DNA of 64,000 nt from Flavihumibacter sp. UBA7668 (GCF_002483205.1 NZ_DLHM01000005.1:62001-126000); one strand, 5' to 3'; counted from the stretch's first letter, positions 7,757 through 17,373 are shown. A program made the numbers and translations. Notes: generated from the letters alone by a model not told the origin.

Positions 7757-10700
7757 ATGCACACCCTCGCTGCCATGCCTTCCGTAGTACAGGAACAAAC
7801 CAGCTATCAGCTTTTTTCCGATGAGGAATCGAGGGTGCTGACTATTTCATCCACGCTTTCTCCGCATCTTTCTTATTCAATTGAAGCAGGGAGAAATCGG
7901 CTGGATGATGTGCTGCATCTCGATTCAAAGGCAAGTGCATTGCTGCGATTCGCCACTAAGACAAGGCAACCGGTTCATTTCCGGGCTTCGATTAGAATGG
8001 AAGCCGGCATTTTATTTCCGATTTACTGGACCATCATCCCTCAGGCGGAGGGATACCAATGGTTTGGTTTTCCGGTCCCTGAAAAAAATGAATCAGAAAA
8101 CAGGTTGAAGGAAATTGAACGAACCCTTTCCTCGCTGCATGATATCGTTTTTGAATTGGATGATCAGGGTGTGTTTACCAACTTCTGGGTGGATGATATC
8201 AATAAGCTTTTTTTACCACCGGCCGAATTTCTTGGGAAGCCTGTTGAGCAGGTACTTTCGGGATTTCCTTCGCCAATTGGTGATCAATTGGTTCATGCTT
8301 ATCAGCAGGCAAGAACGAGTCAGTTGAAATTTTCTGTTGAATATTCGGTCCCCGATCAATCCAATTGGTTTGTATGTCGGTTTATGCCGGTTCGGTATGC
8401 GGATAAATCTTTTGCCGGAATGATTGTTGTTATTACCGATAGCACACAGCAAAAAGCATTGGAAAATAATTTGCGGGAGAGCGAATTGCGTTACCGCGAT
8501 TTATTCGAAAATGCACACGATATAATTTATACACTGGATCTCGATACCCGAATTCGTTCCTTCAACAGAAAAGCATCCGAATTACTGGAATATGAACAGG
8601 AAGAAATCCTTGGTCAGTCCTCCCATCTGTTTTTTGCTCCTGAAAAATTGGAGCAGGCCATTGAACAGGGCAATTTTAAACGGGATGGAAACAGGGTGGT
8701 AACCTTTTATGAGTCGGAATTTATTTCAAAAACAGGGAAACGAATTCCTGTTGAAATCAGTTCCCGATTAATTTTTCGAAATGGTGAGCCCGACGGAATC
8801 CATGTAACTGCTAAGGATATCCGCAATCAGAAAATGGCCGCTTTGGAGCTGGCTAAAAGTGAAGCGAAATTTCGTTTTCTGGCTGAATATTCCCGTGACC
8901 TGATCTGCCTTCATCGCCCTAATGGAGATTATATGTATATCTCCCCTTCCGTTCAATCGATTCTTGGGTATGAGCGGGATGAATTACTGGGACAATCTCC
9001 CTACAATTATTTTCATCCGGACGATGCTGAAACTGTAGTTCGCCAGGCACATGAAAATAATTTTAAAGGCGTTGATGCACCTTCCATTCAATACCGGTAC
9101 AGAAAAAAAGACGGCAACTATGTATGGTTGGAATCAGTTTCCAAACCAATAATGGAGGATGGTGAACTTATCTATATCCAAACGAACAGCAGAGATATTA
9201 CGGACCGGAAAATATCAGAAGAAAGACTTCGCCACAGTGAAGAATGGTTCAAAGCCCTTTTTCAAAACTCGCTTGATATTGTACTCGTAATTTCAAAAGA
9301 AGGCCGGCTCCTGAATGCTTCACCAAGTTTCGAAAAACAATTGGGCTATACAATTGAAAACTGGTTGGAAAAATCGATTCGTGAATTGATTCATCCCGAT
9401 CAGGTAGCACTCTTTGATTTTGCCATCAATAAGGTGCTGCTGGCCGAAGACCCTGATCTCGTCTTACGTATTCGACTGAGGAATTTGGAGAATACCTGGT
9501 TATGGATGGAATTAAAGGCGGCATCCGGATTAAATACTTCTTCTATTCAGGGAATTATTCTTAGTCTCCGAAATATAACCGAGTATATTGAAATTGAAAA
9601 AACCCTGCAGCATTATTCTGACCAGATTACCGGAATGCTGCATAGTATTACAGATGGCTTTATTGCTGTTGATCGAAGTTTTTGCATCACCATGTTCAAT
9701 GCGGTGGCACAGGAAGCCCTTCTTCATAATAACAACCTGGTGGTAGGTCATAATCTTTGGGGATTGTTTCCGGATGCGTTGAACTCCATCAGTTATCATT
9801 CTCTTCAACAGGCAATGCAGCAGCATTCAACCATTCGGTATGAACAGCGAATTGATTCCCTGGCCAGTTGGTTTGATGTCAGTGCATTTCCATATGATGA
9901 AGGGTTGTTTATTTATTTCAAGGACGTCACCAAACGAAAAAAACAGGAACGCCTGTTACAGTTGGAAAAAGAAGTGCTTGAAATGCATACGAGCTCCAGA
10001 GCGAGTTTGGAGGAAGTGGCAGATCATCTTTTAAAAGGAGTTGAAAGTATTAGTGATCGCTTTTATTGTGCGGTGTGTATTGCTAAAAACAATCTGCGGG
10101 ATGCAGTTTTACTGGCAGCACCAAGTCTGCCTCAATTATTCTGGGATTTTACGCAGGCGACTCCCCTTGAACCTGAATTGACCACTTGTGGAAGAGCAAT
10201 AGTACAGCGTCAGCCCGTGGTAATACCGGATGTTGAAAACTCGGACCTCTCAGAATCTACCAGGCAGGGGGCACAGGTTTTAGGAATCAAAGCCACGCTG
10301 TCTATCCCGATGATCAGTTCCGGGAATGAAGTATTAGGTACCTTTTCGATTTATTTCATTGATCCTCGTCGGCCAACAGAAGAAGAAATGGCTGTTCTGA
10401 GCCGTCTAACTCACCTGCTTACAATGATCATTGAAAACAAGCAGGCGGCAGAGAAACTTTGGATCAGTAATGAACGGTACCTGTTGGCAACCAAGGCCAG
10501 TAATGAAGCCATCTGGGATTGGGATGCGGTGGAGCAGGTTTCTTTCTGGGGCGAAGGATTTAATACCCTGTTTGGTTATCCTTCCATGTTTTATACAGGC
10601 ACCTCGCTGAACTGGGAAAATAAAATCCATCCGGATGACCAGGATCGTGTGCTGAAATTGATATCAAAATATACGTCTGGTGAAAAGAAAGGCTTGTATA

Positions 10701-11524
10701 AAGCAGAATATCGATTCCGCAAAGCCGATGGTACGTATGCCAATGTAATTGATAAAGGGTATTGCATTTATGATGATAAGGGAAAAGTGATCCGTATGAT
10801 TGGTTCTACGGAAGACATGACGGAACGAAAGATGCTGGAAGATCAGCTCCTGCAACAGGAAATTCATAAGCAGCAGCAGATTGCGCAGGCCGTGGTGGAT
10901 GTCCAGGAAAATGAACGGGCTGAGATTGGAAAAGAGTTACACGATAACGTAAATCAGCTGCTTACTACCGCCAAACTTTTTCTGGAACTGGCCCGGAACG
11001 ATGCTTCCATGCAGGAAAGTATGTTGAAAAGGAGTTCGGAAACTATCATGAATGCCATTAATGAAATCCGCAAAATCAGCCGCTCACTGATGCCGGCCAG
11101 TATCAGTGATCTGGGCCTGATTTCCTCTATTAATGATGTGGTGGAGAATATTAACCTGTCGCGCCAATTAATGGCAGAGTTTAAATACGATAAGAATATC
11201 GAGAAGCGTTTGAAGGCCAAGGAAAAGCTCATGTTTTTCCGGATTATTCAGGAACAGGTCAATAATTCACTGAAGCATGCGCAAGCCAGCCATCTCCTGA
11301 TCAGCATAACCAATCACCGGAAAATCACGAGACTGGAGATTAAAGACAATGGAAAAGGCTTTGATCAACAGCAGGCCAGGAAAAAAGAAGGGATCGGAAT
11401 GTTGAATATTATGAGCCGTGCAGCTATCTTTAACGCAAAAGTTGAAATTATAACGGCTCCGGGAAAAGGATGCCATTTAGTTATAGATTTGCCTTATTCC
11501 TCTAAAAAAACAATACCAGAATGA
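7757..11524 (+). CDS. multi-PAS/GAF sensor histidine kinase (HisKA_3 type)
   Basis: This 1255-residue kinase lacks obvious membrane segments and is probably cytoplasmic. I see about six PAS units: four between residues 105 and 610, one near 630-730 and one after the GAF near 910-1035. A GAF domain lies near 745-895. Each PAS has the typical end 'DIT-R' or 'D-TERK'. The dimerisation/phosphoacceptor region is the HisKA_3 kind (ELHDNVNQLL, His1062), and the ATPase domain shows DNGKGFD and GIGMLNIMSRA. The start is the ATG at 7757, just after the terminator; ATG 7775 is also possible. The response regulator follows with a 4-base ATGA overlap, so the two form a two-component pair. The ligand is unknown. 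Confidence 0.93.
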   Translation: MHTLAAMPSVVQEQTSYQLFSDEESRVLTISSTLSPHLSYSIEAGRNRLDDVLHLDSKASALLRFATKTRQPVHFRASIRMEAGILFPIYWTIIPQAEGYQWFGFPVPEKNESENRLKEIERTLSSLHDIVFELDDQGVFTNFWVDDINKLFLPPAEFLGKPVEQVLSGFPSPIGDQLVHAYQQARTSQLKFSVEYSVPDQSNWFVCRFMPVRYADKSFAGMIVVITDSTQQKALENNLRESELRYRDLFENAHDIIYTLDLDTRIRSFNRKASELLEYEQEEILGQSSHLFFAPEKLEQAIEQGNFKRDGNRVVTFYESEFISKTGKRIPVEISSRLIFRNGEPDGIHVTAKDIRNQKMAALELAKSEAKFRFLAEYSRDLICLHRPNGDYMYISPSVQSILGYERDELLGQSPYNYFHPDDAETVVRQAHENNFKGVDAPSIQYRYRKKDGNYVWLESVSKPIMEDGELIYIQTNSRDITDRKISEERLRHSEEWFKALFQNSLDIVLVISKEGRLLNASPSFEKQLGYTIENWLEKSIRELIHPDQVALFDFAINKVLLAEDPDLVLRIRLRNLENTWLWMELKAASGLNTSSIQGIILSLRNITEYIEIEKTLQHYSDQITGMLHSITDGFIAVDRSFCITMFNAVAQEALLHNNNLVVGHNLWGLFPDALNSISYHSLQQAMQQHSTIRYEQRIDSLASWFDVSAFPYDEGLFIYFKDVTKRKKQERLLQLEKEVLEMHTSSRASLEEVADHLLKGVESISDRFYCAVCIAKNNLRDAVLLAAPSLPQLFWDFTQATPLEPELTTCGRAIVQRQPVVIPDVENSDLSESTRQGAQVLGIKATLSIPMISSGNEVLGTFSIYFIDPRRPTEEEMAVLSRLTHLLTMIIENKQAAEKLWISNERYLLATKASNEAIWDWDAVEQVSFWGEGFNTLFGYPSMFYTGTSLNWENKIHPDDQDRVLKLISKYTSGEKKGLYKAEYRFRKADGTYANVIDKGYCIYDDKGKVIRMIGSTEDMTERKMLEDQLLQQEIHKQQQIAQAVVDVQENERAEIGKELHDNVNQLLTTAKLFLELARNDASMQESMLKRSSETIMNAINEIRKISRSLMPASISDLGLISSINDVVENINLSRQLMAEFKYDKNIEKRLKAKEKLMFFRIIQEQVNNSLKHAQASHLLISITNHRKITRLEIKDNGKGFDQQQARKKEGIGMLNIMSRAAIFNAKVEIITAPGKGCHLVIDLPYSSKKTIPE

Positions 11525-12162
11525 AAAAAGTGTCAATCCTTATCGTTGACGACCACAAACTTATCCGTGAAACCTGGAGTTTCATCCTCGGCAGCGATGA
11601 GCGTTTTGAAGTAATCGCAGACTGTGGAGACCCGGATGAAGCAATCAAAGTGGCGGCTGAAAAGAAGCCGAATGTGGTTCTGATGGATATCAATATGATT
11701 CCCATGAGTGGCTTTGATGCTACTGAACAAATTAAAAAAGTTAGTCCCGAAACAAGAATCATAGGTGTATCCATGCATTCCCAGCCGGCATATGCCCGAA
11801 AGATGTTGCAGGTTGGTGCACATGGCTATGTAACCAAAAACAGCAGCCGCGAGGAAATGGTGAAAGCTATCCTGGAAGTGGATAAAGGAAACAAATACAT
11901 CTGCGACGAAATCCGTAATATCATATCTGAACAATTAACCGAAACAGAACCGCAGGGACCTGATATTCAAAGTCTTACAGAAAGAGAAATCCAGATTATC
12001 AGTTTTATCAAAAAAGGACATTCCTCCCGGGAAATTGCTGCGGAACTGGATATTTCACTTAAAACAGTGGAAGTACACCGGCATAATATTCTTAAAAAAC
12101 TCAAACTTAAAAACACGGCTGCACTGGTAAACTTTATCAATAGCAACCCAAGTTTGTATTGA
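11521..12162 (+). CDS. NarL/LuxR-type response regulator
   Basis: The 213-residue protein has a receiver domain with acidic pocket Asp10/Asp11, phosphoacceptor Asp56 (VVLMDINM), Ser84 and Lys106 (YVTKNS). A GerE/LuxR helix-turn-helix follows (about 147-208; LTEREIQIISFIKKGHSSREIA, then ISLKTVEVHRHNI). It should bind DNA when phosphorylated by the upstream kinase, with which it overlaps by 4 bases. Its stop codon in turn overlaps the likely TTG start of the uracil-DNA glycosylase gene. Target genes cannot be read from sequence. Confidence 0.95.
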   Translation: MKKVSILIVDDHKLIRETWSFILGSDERFEVIADCGDPDEAIKVAAEKKPNVVLMDINMIPMSGFDATEQIKKVSPETRIIGVSMHSQPAYARKMLQVGAHGYVTKNSSREEMVKAILEVDKGNKYICDEIRNIISEQLTETEPQGPDIQSLTEREIQIISFIKKGHSSREIAAELDISLKTVEVHRHNILKKLKLKNTAALVNFINSNPSLY

Positions 12163-12845
12163 GTTTGAATTTTGCTGATAAAGCAATACAATTCTTTAGT
12201 GAGTTGAAACCTCCGGGTCGGTTACCGCCCGGAGTTCAACCGCTCTTTCCCCATAAGGATCCCGCTATTCAGTTGCTCATTCGGCAATTTTTTAAGCGGT
12301 TTTATGGAGGTGATCAGCCCAGGGTTATGCTGATCGGGATTAATCCTGGCAGGCTTGGTGCAGGAATTACCGGCATTAATTTTACTGCACCCAAACAATT
12401 GGAGGCAAACTGTGGAATTTCACATGATTTGGGAGATTCGTCTGAATTATCAGCTGAATTTATTTATGAGGTGATTACTGCTTTCGGTGGCCCGTTGGCT
12501 TTTTATCAGCAGTTTTATCTTGGATCCGTTAGCCCGATAGGGTTTATCAAAGCCGGGAGAAACCTGAATTATTATGATGACCCTCTTTTGCTTGAGCGGA
12601 TTCGACCCTATGCAGTAAAACAAATAAGCAAGCAGCTGGATTTTGGCATAAAAAAATCAGCTGCAATATGTATTGGTGGAGATAAAAACCTGCGATTTCT
12701 GAAATCTGTAAATGATGAGTTTAATTTCTTTGAAGAGCTCCGGGTTGTTCCTCATCCTCGTTTTATCCTTCAATATCGCCGTTCAAAGAAGGAAGAATTT
12801 ATTCAACAATATTTGAAGGAACTCTTGTATTGCATAAAAAAATAA
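12159..12845 (+). CDS. SMUG2-like uracil-DNA glycosylase family protein
   Basis: The 228-residue protein carries the UDG-superfamily motif A as GINPGRLGAG (from residue 60), followed by TGINFTAPKQLE. Near the C-terminus a motif-B-like VPHPRFILQY contains HPR instead of the common HPS. These features fit the SMUG2 group, enzymes that remove uracil or modified uracil from DNA at the start of base-excision repair. No ATG lies near the N-terminus; TTG at 12159 (overlapping the regulator's TGA) or TTG at 12165 are the candidates. The overlap suggests translational coupling to the two-component genes, an unusual place for a repair enzyme. Confidence 0.82.
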   Translation: MSLNFADKAIQFFSELKPPGRLPPGVQPLFPHKDPAIQLLIRQFFKRFYGGDQPRVMLIGINPGRLGAGITGINFTAPKQLEANCGISHDLGDSSELSAEFIYEVITAFGGPLAFYQQFYLGSVSPIGFIKAGRNLNYYDDPLLLERIRPYAVKQISKQLDFGIKKSAAICIGGDKNLRFLKSVNDEFNFFEELRVVPHPRFILQYRRSKKEEFIQQYLKELLYCIKK

Positions 12846-12998
12846 TACTAGATTTGCCGTCTTATACGTCGAATTATGATCTGCTAATTTACCGGTCCAA
12901 CCGGTACTGATCCATCAGGATCTATTTTATAGCCGGTAGTAAATACCGGATGCTGATATGGCCTTTTCTGGCTATTCTTTATTATTATTTATCTGTAA

Positions 12999-14423
12999 AT
13001 GCAAACGAATAATTCTACTGCCCTTCGACTGGGTAGTATATGGACTTTCCTGAAAGCTGCTCTAAAAGGTGAGGAGCAGGATTATACCAGCGGCAGCATC
13101 CGCCGTGCAGTTTTTCTTCTGGCCATTCCCATGGTAATTGAAATGGGAATGGAAAGTGTTTTTGCCATCGTTGATCTCTATTTTGTTGGACAACTTCCCG
13201 ATAGTCAGCATAATATTCAGACAGTGGGTTTAACTGAATCGGTTTTATCACTGGTTTATGCCATGGCTATTGGAGTAAGTATGGCGGCAACGGCTATGGT
13301 GGCACGCAGGGTAGGGGAAAAAGACCGAAAAGGTGCCGCACATGCAGCCATGCAATCCCTCCTGGTGGGTATTGCCATTGCTGTAGTAGTAAGTGGTGTT
13401 GGTCTCTTCCTGGCACCGGATATTCTCCGTTGGATGGGAGCTGAACCGGAGACCGTGAAGATAGGAACCCCCTATACCCGACTAATGATGGGGACCAGTC
13501 TGGTAATTACCCTGCTCTTTCTTATTAATGGAATTTTCCGTGGTGCAGGTGATGCTTCCATGGCCATGAAAAGCCTGATGATTGCCAATCTCGCCAATAT
13601 TGTACTCTGCCCGATCCTGATTTTGGGATGGGGTCCCATACCAGGTATGGGTTTGATAGGCGCTGCGTTAGCCACCACTATTGGAAGAGGTATTGGCGTT
13701 GCCTATCAGTTGTATCATTTGTTTGGCAACAAATCGCAGGTAAGTCTGCGACTGGCAAAATGGTTGCCTGATTGGAATGTAATCACTTCCCTTTTTAAAG
13801 TGGCAGCACCTGGGACGGCACAATTTATTATCGGTTCCTGCTCCTGGATTTTCCTGGCCAAACTGGTAGCTGAAACCGGCCATTCTGCAGCATCAGCAGG
13901 TTATCAGACCGCAATCCGGATAATGGTATTTTTTATCCTGCCTGCATGGGGCATGTCGAATGCGGCAGCTACCCTCGTGGGACAAAATCTGGGTGCCCAA
14001 AAACCGGAACGTGCCGTAGAATCTGTAAATGCAACGGCCCGGTACAATGCCATTTTTATGGGTATAGTTATGCTGGTTTTTCTGTTTGCTTCCGAATGGG
14101 TAGTGGGGTTTTTTACCCATGACCCGGAAGTGAAACGAATCGGAACCGAAGCGCTCCGGATTATGAGTACCGGATTCGTTTTTTATGGAATTGGCATGGT
14201 GATGGCAAATGCTTTCAATGGGGCCGGCGATACCAAAACGCCTACGCGGATTAACCTGATCGGGTTCTGGTTTTTCCAGATTCCACTTGCTTATCTGCTG
14301 TCAAAAACTGCAGGCCTCGGTCCATTGGGAGTTTTTATTGCCATCCCCGTTGCAGAAACCAGTATCACCATTGCTGCCTGGATTCTTTTTTTAAAAGGGC
14401 GCTGGAAACATGTAGTGATATAA
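12999..14423 (+). CDS. MATE family efflux transporter
   Basis: This is a 474-residue polytopic inner-membrane protein with two homologous halves, each of about six helices. Typical MATE signatures are present: AIPMVIEMGMESVFAIVDLYFVG at the start of the first half and AAATLVGQNLGA in the second. These transporters export drugs or metabolites in exchange for H+ or Na+. The substrate is unknown. A preceding 150-base gap holds short palindromes but no clear promoter. The AI-2E-type transporter follows after 14 bases and is probably co-transcribed. Confidence 0.93.
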   Translation: MQTNNSTALRLGSIWTFLKAALKGEEQDYTSGSIRRAVFLLAIPMVIEMGMESVFAIVDLYFVGQLPDSQHNIQTVGLTESVLSLVYAMAIGVSMAATAMVARRVGEKDRKGAAHAAMQSLLVGIAIAVVVSGVGLFLAPDILRWMGAEPETVKIGTPYTRLMMGTSLVITLLFLINGIFRGAGDASMAMKSLMIANLANIVLCPILILGWGPIPGMGLIGAALATTIGRGIGVAYQLYHLFGNKSQVSLRLAKWLPDWNVITSLFKVAAPGTAQFIIGSCSWIFLAKLVAETGHSAASAGYQTAIRIMVFFILPAWGMSNAAATLVGQNLGAQKPERAVESVNATARYNAIFMGIVMLVFLFASEWVVGFFTHDPEVKRIGTEALRIMSTGFVFYGIGMVMANAFNGAGDTKTPTRINLIGFWFFQIPLAYLLSKTAGLGPLGVFIAIPVAETSITIAAWILFLKGRWKHVVI

Positions 14424-14437
14424 TGTTATATTAGAAC

Positions 14438-15487
14438 ATGAGTTATTTAAATTCAGATAAACTTCGTCAGGTTATTTTTTTATTGATGCTGCTCTTATTG
14501 GGCGGCATCCTTTTTTTTGAATTAAGAGCCTTTTTGCCGGCAGTTTTAGGGGCTTTTACTTTATTTATTCTGATGAACCGCTGGATGCGGGTCCTGGTTG
14601 TCAGAGGGTGGAAACCCGCGTTGGCAGCCTCGGCTTTGATGTTATTATCCTTTATGGTGATTGTACTCCCAATTGCAGGAGTTATCAGTATGCTGGTGAA
14701 CCGGTTGAAAAAATCAGGGTTGCATCTGCAGCAAGCCATCGGTGCCATTGAAAAATTCATTCAAAACCTGGAGCAGCAAATTGGCTTTCAACTGATTAGT
14801 GAGCAGTCTTTGGAAAAATTAGGAGGGCTCGCAGCGCAGGAATTACCGCTTCTGCTGGGGGCTACTTTCAATACCCTTACTACCCTGATAGTCATGTATT
14901 TTATTCTGTATTTCATGCTGATGGGCGGCAGGACATCAGAATACAATATTTTTCAGTGGCTGCCTATGTCCAAAAAAAACCAGCATCAGTTGCAACAGCA
15001 AATCAATTCACTGGTGTTTTCCAATGCCATTGGGATTCCCCTGATTGCTGTAATTCAGGGCGTAATAGGATTGGGGGGATACTTAATAATGGGAGTGAAA
15101 GAACCCTTTCTCTGGTTTGCCATCACCTGTATCGGATCAATGATTCCGATTATTGGTGCCGCGATTGCCTATATTCCGCTGGCCATCATATTTTTTGCGG
15201 GCGGCGATACCTTAAGGGGGGTGGCCATGCTGATTTTTGGATTTGGTGTAATCGGCACCTCCGATAATGTTTTTCGTTTCTGGCTTCAAAAGAAAATAGG
15301 GGATGTACATCCGTTGATTACTGTTTTTGGAGTAATTCTTGGGATTGATCTGTTTGGTTTTATCGGACTGGTATTTGGTCCACTCCTTATTTCTGTTTTT
15401 ATTTTACTGATCCGGATTTATCATTTAGAATTCGCGGAAGTAATTCCTGCTGAAAATGAATCCTTTACTGCTGATGAATCCCGGTGA
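14438..15487 (+). CDS. AI-2E family transporter (PF01594 type)
   Basis: The 349-residue protein has two N-terminal membrane helices, a central amphipathic region (about 85-135) and a block of five to six C-terminal helices. Family motifs include the PLIAVIQGVIGLGGYLIMG region and the HPLITVFGVILGIDLFGFIGLVFGPLL region. The family is named after TqsA, yet many members are Na+/H+ antiporters or permeases of unknown substrate, so no autoinducer role is implied. It directly follows the MATE gene. Confidence 0.9.
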   Translation: MSYLNSDKLRQVIFLLMLLLLGGILFFELRAFLPAVLGAFTLFILMNRWMRVLVVRGWKPALAASALMLLSFMVIVLPIAGVISMLVNRLKKSGLHLQQAIGAIEKFIQNLEQQIGFQLISEQSLEKLGGLAAQELPLLLGATFNTLTTLIVMYFILYFMLMGGRTSEYNIFQWLPMSKKNQHQLQQQINSLVFSNAIGIPLIAVIQGVIGLGGYLIMGVKEPFLWFAITCIGSMIPIIGAAIAYIPLAIIFFAGGDTLRGVAMLIFGFGVIGTSDNVFRFWLQKKIGDVHPLITVFGVILGIDLFGFIGLVFGPLLISVFILLIRIYHLEFAEVIPAENESFTADESR

Positions 15488-15586
15488 TAGGTTTGCCTGA
15501 TGATGATTTTGGATTTATTTAGGATTTTGGGTAGAAATACGCACACTATTTGTTTATGGGTGCCCGTTAATACAATCCAAGCGTCC

Positions 15587-16420
15587 ATGAACAATCTATT
15601 ATCCAATCCTACCCTGAAAACAGCTGTATTCCTAACACTGTTTTCCCTGCATCTGATGGTCCCTGTAAATGTAACCACCAGTATGGCAGCCGGTTTTAAA
15701 AGCGCCGGTTCCATTGCTAATTTAACTGCCTGCATGCTGCCGTTGAGCCAGCAATTACCCGAAAAAAAGATTTTTTCCGCAAAAATTCCCCAGCCTAAAA
15801 AACTGGTAGCAGATGCTGTTTATACTGTAGCAGATTCTATTTATTCGGCACTTGGACTGGCACGGAAAGGCTTATCCCGTCCCGCTTTTCGATATGCGTG
15901 GAAAGGGTATAAGAACCTGCTCGATAAGGGCCGTGTTCGTCGATCCGATGTATTGTCTATTTGCGATTTCAGTCAGTCTTCCAAAAGGAAACGTCTCTAT
16001 GTAATTGATCTGGAAGAGAAAAAGCTATTGATGCAAACCTTTGTGGCGCATGGAAGAAACTCGGGATCAGAATATGCCCGGAATTTTTCCAATCGTCCGG
16101 AATCACATCAGAGCAGTCTGGGTTTTTATGTAACCCGATCCACTTATTTTGGGGAACACGGATTGGCATTGAAGATTGATGGACTGGAAAGAGGAATAAA
16201 TGATAAAGCGTCGGCCCGGAATATTGTGGTGCATGGTTCTGACTATGTGGGAACTGATTTTCTGAGATCCAATAAAATGAATGGAAGAAGTTTTGGTTGT
16301 CCGGCTGTTCCCAGAGAACAGGCTACCAAAATTATACATACTATTAAACAGGGCTCCTGCCTGTTTATTTATCATCCTTCAAAGAAATACCTGTCAAATT
16401 CAAAAATACTTAACGTTTAG
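15587..16420 (+). CDS. murein L,D-transpeptidase-like protein (YkuD_2 type)
   Basis: The protein has an N-terminal hydrophobic signal region (KTAVFLTLFSLHLMVPV), a linker, and a catalytic domain from about residue 125. It has His216 in VVHGSDYV and Cys238 in SFGCPAVP, the His/Cys arrangement of L,D-transpeptidases of the YkuD_2 family (PF13645). Such enzymes act on periplasmic peptidoglycan peptide stems. The frame is open from 15500, but ATG 15587 places the start next to the signal peptide. A good terminator follows the stop by 43 bases. It could be transcribed with the upstream transporters, although a 99-base gap leaves room for its own promoter. Confidence 0.85.
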   Translation: MNNLLSNPTLKTAVFLTLFSLHLMVPVNVTTSMAAGFKSAGSIANLTACMLPLSQQLPEKKIFSAKIPQPKKLVADAVYTVADSIYSALGLARKGLSRPAFRYAWKGYKNLLDKGRVRRSDVLSICDFSQSSKRKRLYVIDLEEKKLLMQTFVAHGRNSGSEYARNFSNRPESHQSSLGFYVTRSTYFGEHGLALKIDGLERGINDKASARNIVVHGSDYVGTDFLRSNKMNGRSFGCPAVPREQATKIIHTIKQGSCLFIYHPSKKYLSNSKILNV

Positions 16421-16462
16421 CTTGGACATAGACAAAGGCTGGTTTGGACACCCCTAAGCAAG

Positions 16463-16495
16463 AGCTCAATCCGTAGATTGAGCTTTTCTTTTTAT
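16463..16495 (+). terminator. rho-independent terminator
   Basis: AGCTCAATC (16463-16471), loop CGTA and GATTGAGCT (16476-16484) form a perfect 9-bp stem, followed by a T-rich tract (TTTCTTTTTATTTT). It ends the L,D-transpeptidase transcript. Confidence 0.9.
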
Positions 16496-16521
16496 TTTCA
16501 GGGTAACCTAATCTGCTGTTT

Positions 16522-16647
16522 ATGTCAAATACTGCAACCTGCCTGAATTGTCAGCTTACTTAAAAAGAAGAAGACATCTGTTGTAATCATTGTGGGCAAT
16601 CGGGGGCTACGCCTCTATGGTCAGTTACTGAAATGCAAAGGATGTAA
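16522..16647 (+). pseudogene. possible remnant of a double-Cys zinc-ribbon protein
   Basis: From ATG 16522 the frame reads MSNTATCLNCQLT, a TAA at 16561, then KEEDICCNHCGQSG, and stops at 16645. The CxxC...CxxC spacing on either side of the internal stop looks like the zinc ribbon at the N-terminus of many small Bacteroidota membrane proteins (for example DUF3667). The remaining protein is not recognisable downstream, where the minus-strand PAP2-like gene begins. It is either a decayed gene or chance; the two in-register CxxC pairs favour decay. Confidence 0.4.
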
Positions 16648-16707
16648 AAGCTGGGTGGGGGTTGTTCTGGCAAGTGTTGCTTCGATCGCTTCTATGAAAA
16701 AAAGTGA

Positions 16708-17373
16708 TTATCCGATGACCACAATTGAAATTGCCATGGATACCAAACCAGTTAAGAATCCGGCTGCAAGATCCCTGGGCTCATGCTCGCCCAGAATTAG
16801 TCTAGCTGTTCCAACAAGTCCGCTTATGAAGAGGGCAATCATCAGGGGCAGGGTCATTGGGATTAAACTTGTCCATGCGAGGTAGATGAAAAATCCGGAT
16901 AAAACGCCCATGGCGATTCCATGCAGGCTGATTTTGATAAAATTATTGGCAGTAAGGGCAATGATACTGGATACAAAACTGGCGCATAATACCTGTACCA
17001 GTTCAGTAGGATTATCGCCCTGGTTTTTTGCCACGTAAAAAATCCAGAAATAAAATACCATGGAGGCAATAATCGGGATGATACGTTCTTTCTGCGTCTT
17101 TAAGCGAACGCTGGTGGCAAAGCCTAATCGTTGTAAAAGAAACACGGTAAAGGCTGGAAAAAATGCTGTGCTCACAAATACCGATACCAGTTTGATTTTT
17201 TTATAAAGCTCCGTATCGCCCATAAATGCAAAGGGATGCAGAAAGAGTAAAAATGCCGTGATATAGGTTGGGATAAAAAGCGGATGAAACAGGATGGAAA
17301 TAAGGTTAGCAAATGCCCTTAAGATCCAATTAGCTTTTGGTATGCTACCAGCCTCGAAATTAAGTTGATTCAT
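16708..17373 (-). CDS. PAP2-like integral membrane protein
   Basis: This 221-residue protein has about six membrane helices. The C-terminal part resembles the PAP2 phosphatase fold: RLILGEHEPRDLAAG matches the third active-site motif (R, H, D). The second motif is LHGIAMG instead of SGH, and the first lysine/arginine motif is only suggested by RLKTQKERIIP. It may therefore be a divergent lipid or isoprenoid phosphatase, or an inactive relative. It follows rpoN with a 1-base TAATG overlap, so the two are translationally coupled. Confidence 0.65.
   Translation of the reverse strand: MNQLNFEAGSIPKANWILRAFANLISILFHPLFIPTYITAFLLFLHPFAFMGDTELYKKIKLVSVFVSTAFFPAFTVFLLQRLGFATSVRLKTQKERIIPIIASMVFYFWIFYVAKNQGDNPTELVQVLCASFVSSIIALTANNFIKISLHGIAMGVLSGFFIYLAWTSLIPMTLPLMIALFISGLVGTARLILGEHEPRDLAAGFLTGLVSMAISIVVIG

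Noticed and set aside
14438..15487. Autoinducer-2 export as function of the AI-2E family protein
   Set aside because: The family name does not establish the substrate and no quorum-sensing genes are nearby.
16592..16885. Plus-strand frame of 97 codons near the PAP2-like gene
   Set aside because: It runs antisense to the PAP2-like coding sequence; only its first part overlaps the zinc-ribbon remnant, in another frame.
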